Assembly: GCA_007713595.1 (NCBI GenBank) | Contig: VMRY01000010.1 | Location: 106,161 to 170,160 of the forward strand | Origin: Sedimenticola thiotaurini | GTDB lineage: Bacteria > Pseudomonadota > Gammaproteobacteria > Chromatiales > Chromatiaceae | DNA: 64,000 nucleotides | Direction of reading: 5' to 3' | Shown here: positions 53,386 to 63,502 of the stretch, in pieces | Layout of the letters: every line of letters begins with the position of its first letter | Numbering within the stretch: position 1 is the first letter of the stretch | The notes under the pieces: generated by a model | Database searches by the model: none | What the model was told of the DNA's origin: nothing | The model's input: the letters and a program-made list of their open reading frames with translations, nothing else | Position numbers and translations under genes: made by a program

Positions 53386-53562
53386 TCTCCACAAGATTCA
53401 GTTGGGATATCACACCATAATGTACAAAGCAGCTGTGGTGCATATCATTTAAGTACGGGAACTGTTGTTATTCGAATCCCCAGACAGCGGGATCTATTTG
53501 ATCCCAATATTTTGACCATTTCAAGTCCAAACCATCAGGAAATTACTGTATCCTAGCGTCCC

Positions 53563-54918
53563 ATGACAGATAAACACCTCACGGACACCCGTTTTGACAG
53601 CCTTGCGCTGTGCAAAGAACTCACTCAAGGCATTGACGACACAGGCTTTTCTTTCTGCACACCAATCCAGGCAGAGACCCTACCCATTGCGTTAAAAGGA
53701 ATGGACGTCGCCGGTCAGGCGCAGACAGGAACTGGTAAAACGGCCGCATTTCTACTCGCCACCTATCAGTACCTGCTAAGCAATCCGGCCAAAGAAGAGC
53801 GAAAACTGAACCAACCCCGGGCACTTATTGTCGCCCCAACACGCGAATTAGCCATCCAAATTCATAAAGATGCCGAGTCTCTGGGCAAATATAGCGGACT
53901 AAAACTGGGACTGGTTTATGGTGGCACCGGGTACGAGCAGCAGCGTCAACAGCTGGAAGACGGCGTTGATATTCTGATCGGCACACCGGGTCGACTGATT
54001 GATTACCTGAAACAGCACATTTACAACCTGAAGGCGATTCAAGTTGTGGTGATGGATGAGGCCGATCGCATGTTCGATCTTGGTTTCATCAAAGACATCC
54101 GCTTCATGCTGCGCCGCTGCCCGCCACCGCAAGAGCGGCTGGGCCTGCTCTTCTCTGCAACGCTCTCATTCCGCGTGCTGGAGTTGGCCTATGAACACAT
54201 GAACAACCCCACCACAATCAAGATTGAAACCGATAAGGTCAACGCTAACAAGGTCAAGCAGGTCTGTTACATGACCGCCAATGACGAAAAAATCTCGTTA
54301 CTGCTCGGGCTGTTAAAGAAGATGGACGCCCACCGCACCATTGTATTCGTTAACACCAAGCGGGGTGCCGATCTGGTCTGGGGCTACCTGGAAGGCAACG
54401 GCATTGGTGCCGCCGTCATCTCAGGTGATGTACCGCAGAAAAAGCGCATGCGTCTGCTGAGTGATTTCCAGGAAGGCAAACTTCCCGTACTGGTTGCCAC
54501 CGATGTAGCCGCACGCGGACTGCATATCCCGGATGTATCACACGTATTCAATTTTGATCTACCCGACGACGCGGAAGATTACGTGCACCGTATTGGCCGT
54601 ACCGCACGTGCCGGTGCCAGCGGCGATGCTATCAGCTTTGCCTGTGAGACCCACGCCTTCTCCCTGCCCGATATTGAGGCTTACATTGGCCACCGTATCC
54701 CCATGGAACCGGTGACAGCCGAAATACTGGCAGAGGTCGACCCCAAGAGCCGTATCATTCCTGATCGGCCTGATCGCGACAAACGGCGCGGCAACAGCAG
54801 TCGCCCACCCCGTAAATCAAACTCTGCAGCGAGCAGCCCAACTGAAAGCAGCGGTGACGCTGCCAACAAAAAACGTCGTCGCAGAAGAAAACCGAAGCCC
54901 GCCACCACCTCCGAATAG
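53563..54918 (+). CDS. rhlB: ATP-dependent RNA helicase RhlB-like (DEAD-box)
   Basis: [40 protein letters not shown]; divergent from trxA-rho. Confidence 0.92.
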   Translation: MTDKHLTDTRFDSLALCKELTQGIDDTGFSFCTPIQAETLPIALKGMDVAGQAQTGTGKTAAFLLATYQYLLSNPAKEERKLNQPRALIVAPTRELAIQIHKDAESLGKYSGLKLGLVYGGTGYEQQRQQLEDGVDILIGTPGRLIDYLKQHIYNLKAIQVVVMDEADRMFDLGFIKDIRFMLRRCPPPQERLGLLFSATLSFRVLELAYEHMNNPTTIKIETDKVNANKVKQVCYMTANDEKISLLLGLLKKMDAHRTIVFVNTKRGADLVWGYLEGNGIGAAVISGDVPQKKRMRLLSDFQEGKLPVLVATDVAARGLHIPDVSHVFNFDLPDDAEDYVHRIGRTARAGASGDAISFACETHAFSLPDIEAYIGHRIPMEPVTAEILAEVDPKSRIIPDRPDRDKRRGNSSRPPRKSNSAASSPTESSGDAANKKRRRRRKPKPATTSE

Positions 54919-54921
54919 CGC

Positions 54922-55293
54922 ATGGACCTGCAAGTCACCAACAAGTGCAGTCGCTGCATAAAATCCATCTGCTGTACCTATACCACTGAAGCGCTGGGCG
55001 TTACGCCCCGCGCCAAGGCCGATTTCGATCACCTACTTTGGCAGGTTTCACATGAAGGTGTGGAGCTCTACAAAGATGAAGGTGATTGGTATCTGATGTT
55101 TATTGGCCGCTGTGAGCATCTGCAAGAAGGCGGTGCCTGTGGTATTTATGATGCGCGACCTCAGATCTGCCGCGACTATGAGAACGACTGGTGCGAATAC
55201 GATGCGCCCGCCGAGGAGGGGTTTGAACTGCACTTCCGCAACTACGCTGAACTACTGAGTTACTGCAAAAAGCGCTTCAAGACTTGGAGTTAA
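54922..55293 (+). CDS. YkgJ family cysteine cluster protein
   Basis: CSRCIKSICCTY ... CEHLQEGGACGIYDARPQICRDYENDWC, zinc/iron-cluster CxxCx pattern. Confidence 0.87.
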   Translation: MDLQVTNKCSRCIKSICCTYTTEALGVTPRAKADFDHLLWQVSHEGVELYKDEGDWYLMFIGRCEHLQEGGACGIYDARPQICRDYENDWCEYDAPAEEGFELHFRNYAELLSYCKKRFKTWS

Positions 55294-55327
55294 TGATTCC
55301 AGTCGCCTAGCTCGAACCGGCGCTATT

Positions 55328-55358
55328 GTAGGTTGGGCTGAGCGTAGCGAAGCCCAAC
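55328..55358 (+). repeat. REP-like element, copy 1 (GTAG + hairpin)
   Basis: GTAG-GTTGGGCT-GAGCGTAGCGA-AGCCCAAC, 8-bp perfect stem. Confidence 0.75.
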
Positions 55359-55463
55359 ACCTCCACATCACTCGCCATATTCACCATCCGTTAACGATCG
55401 CTCTAAACACCCATCTTGATCAAGCATGCCGTTTGGGGATGTACTGGTGAATAGCTTGATCGT

Positions 55464-55494
55464 TGGGCTTTACTTTGTTCACCCCAACCTACGT
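55464..55494 (-). repeat. REP-like element, copy 2, inverted
   Basis: Minus strand: GTAG-GTTGGGGTGAACAAAGTAAAGCCCAAC, same 31-nt layout as copy 1 with internal substitutions. Confidence 0.7.
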
Positions 55495-55506
55495 CAATAA
55501 AAACAA

Positions 55507-56157
55507 CTAGGGTAAAATCTCCGAAAAATCATGAATGGCCACAAAACCGCCGGGCTCCCGCACGGGTCCTTTGGTATCGGGATAGAGCACCCGTATCAAG
55601 TAGCCCATGCCGTAGTCCCGCGCTGACTCCAAGACCGACTGACTGTCATCCACAAACAACGTGCGCTGTTTTTCAAACGACTCCACCTGCTGCAACTTAG
55701 CCCAGAAGCCGCGATGCTCTTTCGGCAACCCCAGATCATGGGAACAGATAACCGCATCAAAATAGCCATGCAGCTTGGTCCGTTCCATCTTCAGTCCCAG
55801 CGCCTTTTGATGGGCATTGGTGACCAGCACAACCCGCTTCTCCAATGCCGTAACTGCCTTAAGAAAATCAATCACATGGGGATGAACCGCAATCAGATGA
55901 TCCACTTCAGCCTTCAGTAGGGCGATATCCAGTCCCAGCTCCCGACTCCAGTGATCAACGCAGTACCACTCCAGCGTCCCCTCCACACTGCGGTAACGCT
56001 TCGCCAGCTCATCCTTGGCCTCATTAATTGAACAGCCCTGACGCTCGGCAAACCGGCGCGGTACATGCTCCAGCCAGAAATAGTTATCAAAATGGAGGTC
56101 CAGCAGGGTGCCATCCATATCCAGCAGGATCGTATCAATTTGGTTCCAGTCAATCAT
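55507..56157 (-). CDS. HAD-family GMP/IMP nucleotidase (YrfG-like)
   Basis: IDTILLDMDGTLLDLHFDNYFWLEHVPRRFAERQG ... VTNAHQKALGLKMERTKLHGYFDAVICSHDLGLPKEHRGFW. Confidence 0.87.
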   Translation of the reverse strand: MIDWNQIDTILLDMDGTLLDLHFDNYFWLEHVPRRFAERQGCSINEAKDELAKRYRSVEGTLEWYCVDHWSRELGLDIALLKAEVDHLIAVHPHVIDFLKAVTALEKRVVLVTNAHQKALGLKMERTKLHGYFDAVICSHDLGLPKEHRGFWAKLQQVESFEKQRTLFVDDSQSVLESARDYGMGYLIRVLYPDTKGPVREPGGFVAIHDFSEILP

Positions 56158-56206
56158 AGGGTAAAGTTACAGTGGAACCCGACCCGATAGCAACAGAAGA
56201 AACAGC

Positions 56207-56761
56207 ATGCCCAAGCCACCTGAGATCAAAGCCCGCAGAACACTGAATGAAACCGGTGTTTTTCACATTGAAGAGATCGACCTGGAATTTTCCAACGGAG
56301 AGCAGCGCACCTATCAGCGCGTCGTGGGCTCTGATGAGGGAGCCGTGCTGGTTGTCCCGCTGCTGGATGAAAACACCCTGCTGCTGATTCGTGAATACGC
56401 CGCCGGGGTTAATCAGTATGAACTGGCCTTTCCGAAGGGACATATTGAAAAAGGCGAGGATGTCCTGAGCGCCGCAAATCGTGAGATGCAGGAAGAGACC
56501 GGCTATGCCGCCCGGCAGCTGGAACTCCTCTCATCGGTCAGCGTGGCACCCGGTTATATCTTCCATACGACCCACATTGTCCTGGCCAGCGATCTCTATC
56601 CACAGCGACTGGCCGGTGACGAACCTGAAGAGATCGAGGTTGTCCCCTGGAAACTCAGCGCGTTCAGGCAACTACTCGAACAACCCGACTTTACCGAGGC
56701 TCGTTCGCAACTGGCCCTGTTTCTGGCCCGTGACAAGCTACAAAGCAAGACAATAGAGTAA
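56207..56761 (+). CDS. nudE: ADP compounds hydrolase, Nudix (NudE-like)
   Basis: Nudix box GHIEKGEDVLSAANREMQEETGYA. Confidence 0.9.
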   Translation: MPKPPEIKARRTLNETGVFHIEEIDLEFSNGEQRTYQRVVGSDEGAVLVVPLLDENTLLLIREYAAGVNQYELAFPKGHIEKGEDVLSAANREMQEETGYAARQLELLSSVSVAPGYIFHTTHIVLASDLYPQRLAGDEPEEIEVVPWKLSAFRQLLEQPDFTEARSQLALFLARDKLQSKTIE

Positions 56762-57211
56762 TCAACGACAGAACTGGCGCAAGTAATCCTGCTGCTCACG
56801 ACGCTGCTGACGCAAGCGCTCACCCCTCGCCGGCTTATAGCCTTTGCGCAGCGCCCACTCAATCTTTTCGATACGCTGGCGTGCTTTCCAGCAAGCCTTC
56901 TCCTGACGGGCACTCTCCCGGGCCAGTTGACTCTTTTGCCGCGGTCTTTTGCGCGCCTGCGTTTTTCTTTTATCCGGCTTCGACTCTGGCGTAGTAATCC
57001 ACTCCGTGGCACGAACATCCAGCTCCAACTCAACCCCTTCAGCACACGGCATCTGCTGAAAAAGCACAGCACCGGAAGCATCCGGACAGCGGTACACACT
57101 CGCAAGAGTCGCCAAGGGGAAAAAAGCCGTCATATAAATCGTGATCCAGCACACAATCGAACGGATTGTTACCTTACCTATAGCCCATTTTTGACGCTGT
57201 AAATGAATCAT
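56762..57211 (-). CDS. DUF4124-like secreted hypothetical protein
   Basis: Signal-like N-terminus, then VYRCPDASGAVLFQQMPCAEG; basic C-terminal half. Confidence 0.65.
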   Translation of the reverse strand: MIHLQRQKWAIGKVTIRSIVCWITIYMTAFFPLATLASVYRCPDASGAVLFQQMPCAEGVELELDVRATEWITTPESKPDKRKTQARKRPRQKSQLARESARQEKACWKARQRIEKIEWALRKGYKPARGERLRQQRREQQDYLRQFCR

Positions 57212-57283
57212 CCATGATTCTCCTATCTATACTGTTGTCACATACTGTGACTGGAAGAAACTGTGACTCGGGGTATGATGTAG

Positions 57284-58453
57284 ATGGAAACACTAAAGCC
57301 CAACCGTGGATGGTCGAAAGCTAACACTATGCCAAAAACACCGAGCGCCCCATCTCCCAGTGATCTGACATTTATAAACCGTCAGCTGAAGCAGCAGCTG
57401 AAGACACTGACGCGAGAGGCCAGTCATAATGAGCAGGTACTCAAGCGCTTCCATGACCGCGAGCTGACCCTACTGGCAACGGAGACCCTGCCCGAGCTTC
57501 TCAGCTGCCTGGTTGATGGCATGAAATCCTCCTTCGATCTCCCCTATATAAAACTGGTTCTTAATGATCCCGACCATGAACTGAGACACCTCTTGCTCCA
57601 CTCAGGCATTGAGCCTGACAGCTTACCGGATATCCGCTTTGTCGATCAGGTAGCACTGTTCTCACCCAAGCTCTCTCGTTACAAAAGCCCATGGCTTGGG
57701 CCCTTCATTAGCGATGATCATGATCAGCTTTTTCCCGAGGCTGCATTACTTAAAAGTATCGCCATCTTGCCCATGCTACGGCGCAGCAAACTGGTTGGAT
57801 TTATCGGACTCGGCAGTCATGATCGAAACCGTTTCACGCGTCATCATGCCAGTGACTTCCTGAATCGACTGGCCACCATCAGCGCCATATGCCTGGAAAA
57901 TACCGCTAATCGGGAACACCTAGTTGTAGCCGGACTGACTGACGCATTGACCGGACTGCATAATCGCCGTTATCTAGACCGCCGCCTTGAAGAAGAGGTC
58001 ACACGGGCACTGCGCTACCAACACCCACTCAGCTGCCTGTTTATCGATGCAGATCATTTCAAGCGCATCAATGACACGCACGGACACGGCGCTGGCGACA
58101 GTGTGTTGCGCGAAATAGCTCTTCGAGTCAAAGAGTGCTTGCGTGCCTCTGATATCGCCACCCGCTTCGGCGGGGAGGAGTTTGCCCTCCTGTTACCCCA
58201 AACCGATGCCAGTGAGGCCTGCACGCTGGCTGAACGTATTCGCCACCGCATCCAGGATAAACCGATCGCCATACACGGCGGCGGAACTGTCTCGGTTACC
58301 GTCTCTATCGGCGTAGCCCCCATGCGCTTTGAACAAAACGCCAATACAGAAAGCGTAAGCAAAACACTTCTGGACGAGGCAGACAGATCACTCTATATCG
58401 CTAAATCCTCCGGTCGCAATCGCGTCCAGCTGACAGAAGAAGAGGCGGAATAA
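57284..58453 (+). CDS. DUF484/GAF-like sensor diguanylate cyclase (GGDEF)
   Basis: GLTDALTGLHNRRYLDRRL ... SCLFIDADHFKRINDTHGHGAGDSVL ... RFGGEEFALLLP. Confidence 0.92.
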   Translation: METLKPNRGWSKANTMPKTPSAPSPSDLTFINRQLKQQLKTLTREASHNEQVLKRFHDRELTLLATETLPELLSCLVDGMKSSFDLPYIKLVLNDPDHELRHLLLHSGIEPDSLPDIRFVDQVALFSPKLSRYKSPWLGPFISDDHDQLFPEAALLKSIAILPMLRRSKLVGFIGLGSHDRNRFTRHHASDFLNRLATISAICLENTANREHLVVAGLTDALTGLHNRRYLDRRLEEEVTRALRYQHPLSCLFIDADHFKRINDTHGHGAGDSVLREIALRVKECLRASDIATRFGGEEFALLLPQTDASEACTLAERIRHRIQDKPIAIHGGGTVSVTVSIGVAPMRFEQNANTESVSKTLLDEADRSLYIAKSSGRNRVQLTEEEAE

Positions 58454-58652
58454 AATCTGGCCAATAGAATGCCGCCTTTACGCGATGTTATAACGTCGAA
58501 AAAGGCAGTTTAACTGTAAGCGATATCTGAAACCGCGTACGTCACAGCAAGGGATCGGAAAAAGATAAATCTAACCGGCAACCCGTGTAACCAATAACTG
58601 GCCTTCTCGGGAAAAGTCGGCGTTGAATACTTTTAAAAGGGAGATTTGCTTG

Positions 58653-59033
58653 TTACTTGTCTTTAAGTAGCGATGCCAAGTCAGCAAACGGATTGTGTGT
58701 CGCGCCCTGTTGTTTTGACTCACCCGATGCAGAGCCATACTCTGAATCAATATAGCGGGAGTGTTCATTGTCATGACAGTAGAGGCAGAGCAGTTCCCAG
58801 TTACTCCCATCCAGTGGATTATTATCATGATTGTGATCACGATGATGAACCGTCAGCTCTCGTAGATTCTCCCGCGTGAATTCCCGCGCACAGCGACCAC
58901 AAACCCACGGATACAGCTTCAGGGCGCGTTCGCGATAGCCCTTGTCACGCTCGTCACGATTGCGCCGCGCCTCTGCAACAACAGCGTCGAGTCTCTTCTT
59001 TGAATCTTCTTTTGAAGGCATGGTTTGGCTCAC
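58653..59033 (-). CDS. HNH nuclease YajD-like
   Basis: WVCGRCAREFTRENLRELTVHHRDHNHDNNPLDGSNWELLCLYCHDNEHSR. Confidence 0.9.
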   Translation of the reverse strand: MSQTMPSKEDSKKRLDAVVAEARRNRDERDKGYRERALKLYPWVCGRCAREFTRENLRELTVHHRDHNHDNNPLDGSNWELLCLYCHDNEHSRYIDSEYGSASGESKQQGATHNPFADLASLLKDK

Positions 59034-59261
59034 TCCGCAAATGCCACAAATCCATTCATCAGTGTAGCTGATTTATCATCATATACGCATTAATAGTAGC
59101 CGAACAGTAGCCATTGTACGCCATAGAGTAGCCGATCTTTAAAACAGCGAAACCACGCACTAAGGCTTTTTATTGCGGTAGGCAGTTAACTCTTTTTGCA
59201 ACCACTTGCCCAGATTTTCTGTATGTTATTCAGCTAATCCAAACATCTTTTATCATGACGC

Positions 59262-60617
59262 TTAGTTGAGCGATTTGTTATTTTTTTTCGATGCAATCAG
59301 CCTAATGTACAGCACCCCAATGAACGCAGAAAAGACCGAGGCAACCAAGATTGAGGTTTTTGCGTTATGAAGCTGATCAGGTTGTGCATCAAACCCCAGC
59401 GTCGCAATGAATGTGGACATGGTGAAGCCAATCCCGGCTATAAGTGAAGCACCTACAACGTACTGAAGATTAACACCATCGGGTAAGCGCCCAATTTTGT
59501 AGCGTAGGCCCAGCCAGCAGGCGCCAGAAATGCCGATTAATTTACCGAGTACAAGTCCAGTAATAATACCTAATCCAACGGGATGCTGGAGACTATTGAT
59601 TAATGAACCAAAGCCAAATACTACACCCGCATTGACCAACGCAAACAGCGGCAAAATAAACAAGGCTACCGGCAGGTCCAGTGCATCTTCCCAACGCCGC
59701 AAGGGCGTGCTGGCACGTTCTGCAAAATCGCGCATTTCCAAAACCTGCTCATGATCACGCCTGCTACCAAGAACATCCACCTCTACTGTTTTATCCTGTA
59801 TAGAGTTGATTGTTGATTTTGCCTTATCAAGCAACTTCCCAGACGGCAAGTTAGTTCGTGCCGGCACCGTCAGGGCGATTGCGACTCCGGCAACAGTGGG
59901 ATGAACTCCGGACTTTAGCATCATCCACCAAGTTGCAACGCCGACAATAATATAGAAAATCGGCTGCTGTACGCCTGTGTAATTTGCCACCGCCAATAAT
60001 GCAATAAGCGCAAATGCACCAGACAGGTGCAAAATAGATATTTCCTGAGTGTAAAATATTGCAATGACAAGTATCGCACCAACATCATCAACAATGGCGA
60101 GTCCAACAATGAATGCCAAAAGACCAGCGGGCATCTGTTTTCTAACAAGAGTGAGCACACCAAGTGCAAACGCGGTATCGGTTGCCATTGGAATGCCCCA
60201 GCCGATCTGTGAATCAAGTGACCAGTTGAACAAAGAATAGATTACCGCCGGGCAGACCATTCCACCTATGGCACAAAAAATCAACATGCGTCTATTTTCT
60301 GGTAGCGCTAGATCTCCGGCAAGGACTTCACGTTTGATTTCCAGTCCGAGCAAGAAGAAAAATATCACCATCAAACCATCATTTATAATGTGTTTGAGTG
60401 ACGCCCGAAGCTCAAAATCACCCCAGAAAATGCCAACCGGTGTGTGTACCAGATTCAGGTAGGTAGAAGAATATACTGAATTTGCCCACCATAGTGCTGC
60501 AATTGTTGACAGTAGAAGAAACAGGCTGGAAGTTGTCTGGGCACGAATGAAATTTGAGAATGGATCGTGAATATTTTCCAGTCCTCGCTGCAGGACATTT
60601 TTAGCATCATTGGTCAT
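59262..60617 (-). CDS. nhaA: Na+/H+ antiporter NhaA
   Basis: DGLMVIFFFLLGLEIKREVLAGDLA ... MATDTAFALGVLTLV ... FIVGLAIVDDVGAILVIAIFYT. Confidence 0.97.
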   Translation of the reverse strand: MTNDAKNVLQRGLENIHDPFSNFIRAQTTSSLFLLLSTIAALWWANSVYSSTYLNLVHTPVGIFWGDFELRASLKHIINDGLMVIFFFLLGLEIKREVLAGDLALPENRRMLIFCAIGGMVCPAVIYSLFNWSLDSQIGWGIPMATDTAFALGVLTLVRKQMPAGLLAFIVGLAIVDDVGAILVIAIFYTQEISILHLSGAFALIALLAVANYTGVQQPIFYIIVGVATWWMMLKSGVHPTVAGVAIALTVPARTNLPSGKLLDKAKSTINSIQDKTVEVDVLGSRRDHEQVLEMRDFAERASTPLRRWEDALDLPVALFILPLFALVNAGVVFGFGSLINSLQHPVGLGIITGLVLGKLIGISGACWLGLRYKIGRLPDGVNLQYVVGASLIAGIGFTMSTFIATLGFDAQPDQLHNAKTSILVASVFSAFIGVLYIRLIASKKNNKSLN

Positions 60618-60901
60618 ATCAACCGCCTAAAGAGCCGTATAAAAATGTAGCTCTGTCAATTAGTGATGCGGCATCCGCATAATCGCATTGCACTATTATC
60701 GATTTACATATAACCCTCTTCGCGGATCCAGGTATTTGCATAATCTCAACTAAACATAAAATCGCTTTTGAATCAAACAACAAGAACAGCAAAAGGAGGG
60801 AGGAATAGCGTAGTGAAGAGCTATAGTTAAAGATTTATTGCCTTTTAATGGTTGATGCCAGTTCCCGCAGCAACAATTTTGTACAATGACTTGAAGGCCA
60901 T

Positions 60902-61189
60902 TTATTCCTCGTATGAAAGCAAATCAACCTCAGCAGCTTTTTCTCTGAGAGGTATTAATGATTGGTACTCTGGAGAGGAATACCAACCATTTAGTGCCTT
61001 TAAATCAGGGAAGCGTATTACAACTGTGTCTGTGTGGCCATGATTGCCTGAAAGAACTGAACACAGCTTTCCTCTGAGAACCAGTTCAGCACCCCACGGC
61101 ATTAATGTAGCGGGTACTTTGTTACGGTATTCAGTCCATTTTTCTACGTTTTTTACTGTGATATGGCCTATAACATACGCAGCCTTCAT
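60902..61189 (-). CDS. DUF1330 family protein
   Basis: AAYVIGHITVKNVEKWTEYRNKVPATLMPWGAELVLRGK ... VVIRFPDLKALNGWYSSPEYQSLIPLRE. Confidence 0.87.
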   Translation of the reverse strand: MKAAYVIGHITVKNVEKWTEYRNKVPATLMPWGAELVLRGKLCSVLSGNHGHTDTVVIRFPDLKALNGWYSSPEYQSLIPLREKAAEVDLLSYEE

Positions 61190-61235
61190 ACCTGGACCTC
61201 ATTATGTGATTTGTTGTTTATTTTAACGAGCTTGC

Positions 61236-61505
61236 TTATATGGAGAACATGGCGTCTAAATCATGTTTTGAGTATGACTTGAATGCCAGCATCGTGTCTG
61301 TCTTTTCAATACCCTCTATTTTAACAAAACTGTTCGTGACCAGATCAGCAAGTTCATCATTTGTTTTGACGCGCGCAATCACAACCAAGTCATAATTACC
61401 TGTAACTGAATACACTTCAGAAATACCTTTCATTTCTGTTAACTGTTCTGCTACTTCATTAACTTTATTTCTTTTAATATTCAAAAGAATGATAGATGTG
61501 ACCAT
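61236..61505 (-). CDS. Stand-alone Lrp/AsnC ligand-binding (RAM) domain protein
   Basis: 89 aa, SIILLNIKRNKVNEVAEQLTEMKGISEVYSVTGNYDLVVIARVKTNDELADLV; no HTH. Confidence 0.87.
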   Translation of the reverse strand: MVTSIILLNIKRNKVNEVAEQLTEMKGISEVYSVTGNYDLVVIARVKTNDELADLVTNSFVKIEGIEKTDTMLAFKSYSKHDLDAMFSI

Positions 61506-61591
61506 GTTAATAACTCCGTGAATTAATCAGTTTTCTGTTTTTCTAATAGCGCCTAATAAGCCTCACATTGGTGCTACAGCCCATTTTACTT

Positions 61592-62311
61592 TTAATCAGA
61601 CAGGTAATATTCAACCGTTGATACCACACGAATCTTCTTTATATGTGGATTGTTTTTATCCCGCGCACTTATACTAAACTGCCCCTGTGAAGCCTTCTTT
61701 ATTTTTCCAAGCCTACTTTGGGAATCTGATGCGAATTTTTCTGCAACTTCTCTAGCCTTTCTAGTGGCTTCCTCAATCATTTCCGGTTTAACTTCATTTA
61801 ACCTGGTAAACATATATTCTGTCTGAGATTGATAATCTCCTCCAGTGAAAACAATGCCTTGTTTTCCGAGCTCTGACAACGAACTCATAACAATCCGTAC
61901 TGCTTGAATGTTTGTCGAGTAAACGGTTACAGTTTGAAGTGCAGTATAACGAAACTCTGGTTTAGCATTATTGCCATATTGCTGCGCTGATTTGTCGGTT
62001 ATTGCTGGAGATGCGAACGTTATCTCTTCCGGGCTAATTCCATTTCTTCCAAGAAATAGCTTGATCTTTGCTGTATTTTCTTCAATTGAGTTGTATAACG
62101 TCCCTAGGTCATTACCAGCAGCAGTAAATTGAATAGGCCATATAACAATATCCGCATCATATTCATGCTCCGATAGTCCTTTTACAGTCACGCTGCGATC
62201 GAACTGTTTGTATTCAATTGCAGCATTACCCAAAAGATAGCCCAGTGCTGACAACCCTAATAATATAAATACCCCTAAAACTAGCGCGCTTGCCTCGTTA
62301 ATTTTTTGCAC
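61592..62311 (-). CDS. SIMPL domain-containing protein
   Basis: SVTVKGLSEHEYDADIVIWPIQFTAAGNDLGTLYNSIEENTAKIKLFLGRNGISPEEITFASP. Confidence 0.87.
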   Translation of the reverse strand: MQKINEASALVLGVFILLGLSALGYLLGNAAIEYKQFDRSVTVKGLSEHEYDADIVIWPIQFTAAGNDLGTLYNSIEENTAKIKLFLGRNGISPEEITFASPAITDKSAQQYGNNAKPEFRYTALQTVTVYSTNIQAVRIVMSSLSELGKQGIVFTGGDYQSQTEYMFTRLNEVKPEMIEEATRKAREVAEKFASDSQSRLGKIKKASQGQFSISARDKNNPHIKKIRVVSTVEYYLSD

Positions 62312-62353
62312 AAAAACTCCTCAAAGGATAACGTCTGGTTAACAGGTAGGCCG

Positions 62354-62809
62354 TCAAGAGCGCCCTACTGGAGCAGATACTATATTGTGATCTTTACTCT
62401 CAACTATAGGCAACAGCCTAGAATCGAGAATAGCCGCTGTTCTATGGCCAATACCCGCTAAGTATTCCTTATGCGAAGCAAACTCCATAAAACTAGAGAG
62501 TGAGCGTTGTTTGACCAACATTACTACATCCCACTGTTCGTCTGGGGGACCGATTAAGAATTGTCCGCCGCAGCCAAGCAATAACAGCTCACCACCACTT
62601 TCCCTCAAAAAAGGCATCGTATGATCAATATATAATTGAAAGGCATCTTTACCCGTAATTGGCTCCTCTGGCAGCAACTCCGGATTTGCTGAATAATCTG
62701 CAATTTCTTTAAAACGCAACATATTAAGCATTACAACCTCCCCAGTAATATTCCTACTAAAGAGTGCCGAACCAGATTCTTGCGTAGGCTCCAAATAACT
62801 ATTTTTCAT
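62354..62809 (-). CDS. DUF1330-like protein
   Basis: VVMLNMLRFKEIADYSANPE ... GKDAFQLYIDHTMPFLRESGGELLLLGCG ... DVVMLVKQRSLSSFMEFASHKEYL. Confidence 0.7.
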   Translation of the reverse strand: MKNSYLEPTQESGSALFSRNITGEVVMLNMLRFKEIADYSANPELLPEEPITGKDAFQLYIDHTMPFLRESGGELLLLGCGGQFLIGPPDEQWDVVMLVKQRSLSSFMEFASHKEYLAGIGHRTAAILDSRLLPIVESKDHNIVSAPVGRS

Positions 62810-62811
62810 TT

Positions 62812-63234
62812 TTAAATCACCTTCGCATATAACGCTACAATTTTTTCCTGCTGACTCAAGCTTAAGTTTCCGACCAGTTCATTAGTAATATACTCAAAGC
62901 TCGTACTCGCTTCACCATAAAGGCGCTGGCCTGTTTTTGAAAGTTTAACCAGACTCTGCCTTGCATCACGAGGATTTACTACTTTTTCTACAATTTTATT
63001 TTTTTCCATGGGCGAAATAAGGCGTGTGATTCCTGAAGCGCTCATACCTATATGTTCAGCCAGTTCAATACGCGGTACTGCCTTTTGAGGTGAATTATCT
63101 AAATAGTGCATAACCAAGTACTCAGCAAGGCTTATACCATGAGCACTGAGGTGATTACCCACTCTTTTTGAGAGCTTTGATGCCAACAGCGCATTTTTAA
63201 TTACAAACACGGAGCTTATCGATTCACTGGACAT
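62812..63234 (-). CDS. MarR family transcriptional regulator
   Basis: LAEYLVMHYLDNSPQKAVPRIELAEHIGMSASGITRLISPMEKNKIVEKVVNPRDARQSLVKLSKTG, winged HTH. Confidence 0.9.
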   Translation of the reverse strand: MSSESISSVFVIKNALLASKLSKRVGNHLSAHGISLAEYLVMHYLDNSPQKAVPRIELAEHIGMSASGITRLISPMEKNKIVEKVVNPRDARQSLVKLSKTGQRLYGEASTSFEYITNELVGNLSLSQQEKIVALYAKVI

Positions 63235-63241
63235 AATACAC

Positions 63242-63277
63242 CTTGATATTTACTTGTATACGCAAGTATATATCAAG
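63242..63277. promoter_or_regulatory. Palindromic operator-like site upstream of marR
   Basis: CTTGATATTTACTTG-TATACG-CAAGTATATATCAAG, 14 of 15 arm positions match; ends 7 bp upstream of the marR start codon. Confidence 0.75.
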
Positions 63278-63502
63278 CATTTAGAAATGGCGAGTTATTA
63301 GCTTACAAGAACATATCATCTGAACTACTGGCTGTTCGCACTTCATAAAATCCAGAACAAATACTGATTACATGCACATGCAAAACGGGCCATCCAATTA
63401 TTCAAAGCCGATTCTTCAAACCCGGACACCCATCTATTGACTAACTTCATTCAGCTGACATAATAGAGAACATAAAGAAAACACATCACTCAAGGAATGA
63501 GC

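Noticed and set aside
59090-59140. Three AGTAGCC direct repeats upstream of yajD
   Set aside because: Short, imperfect and irregularly spaced; could be chance.
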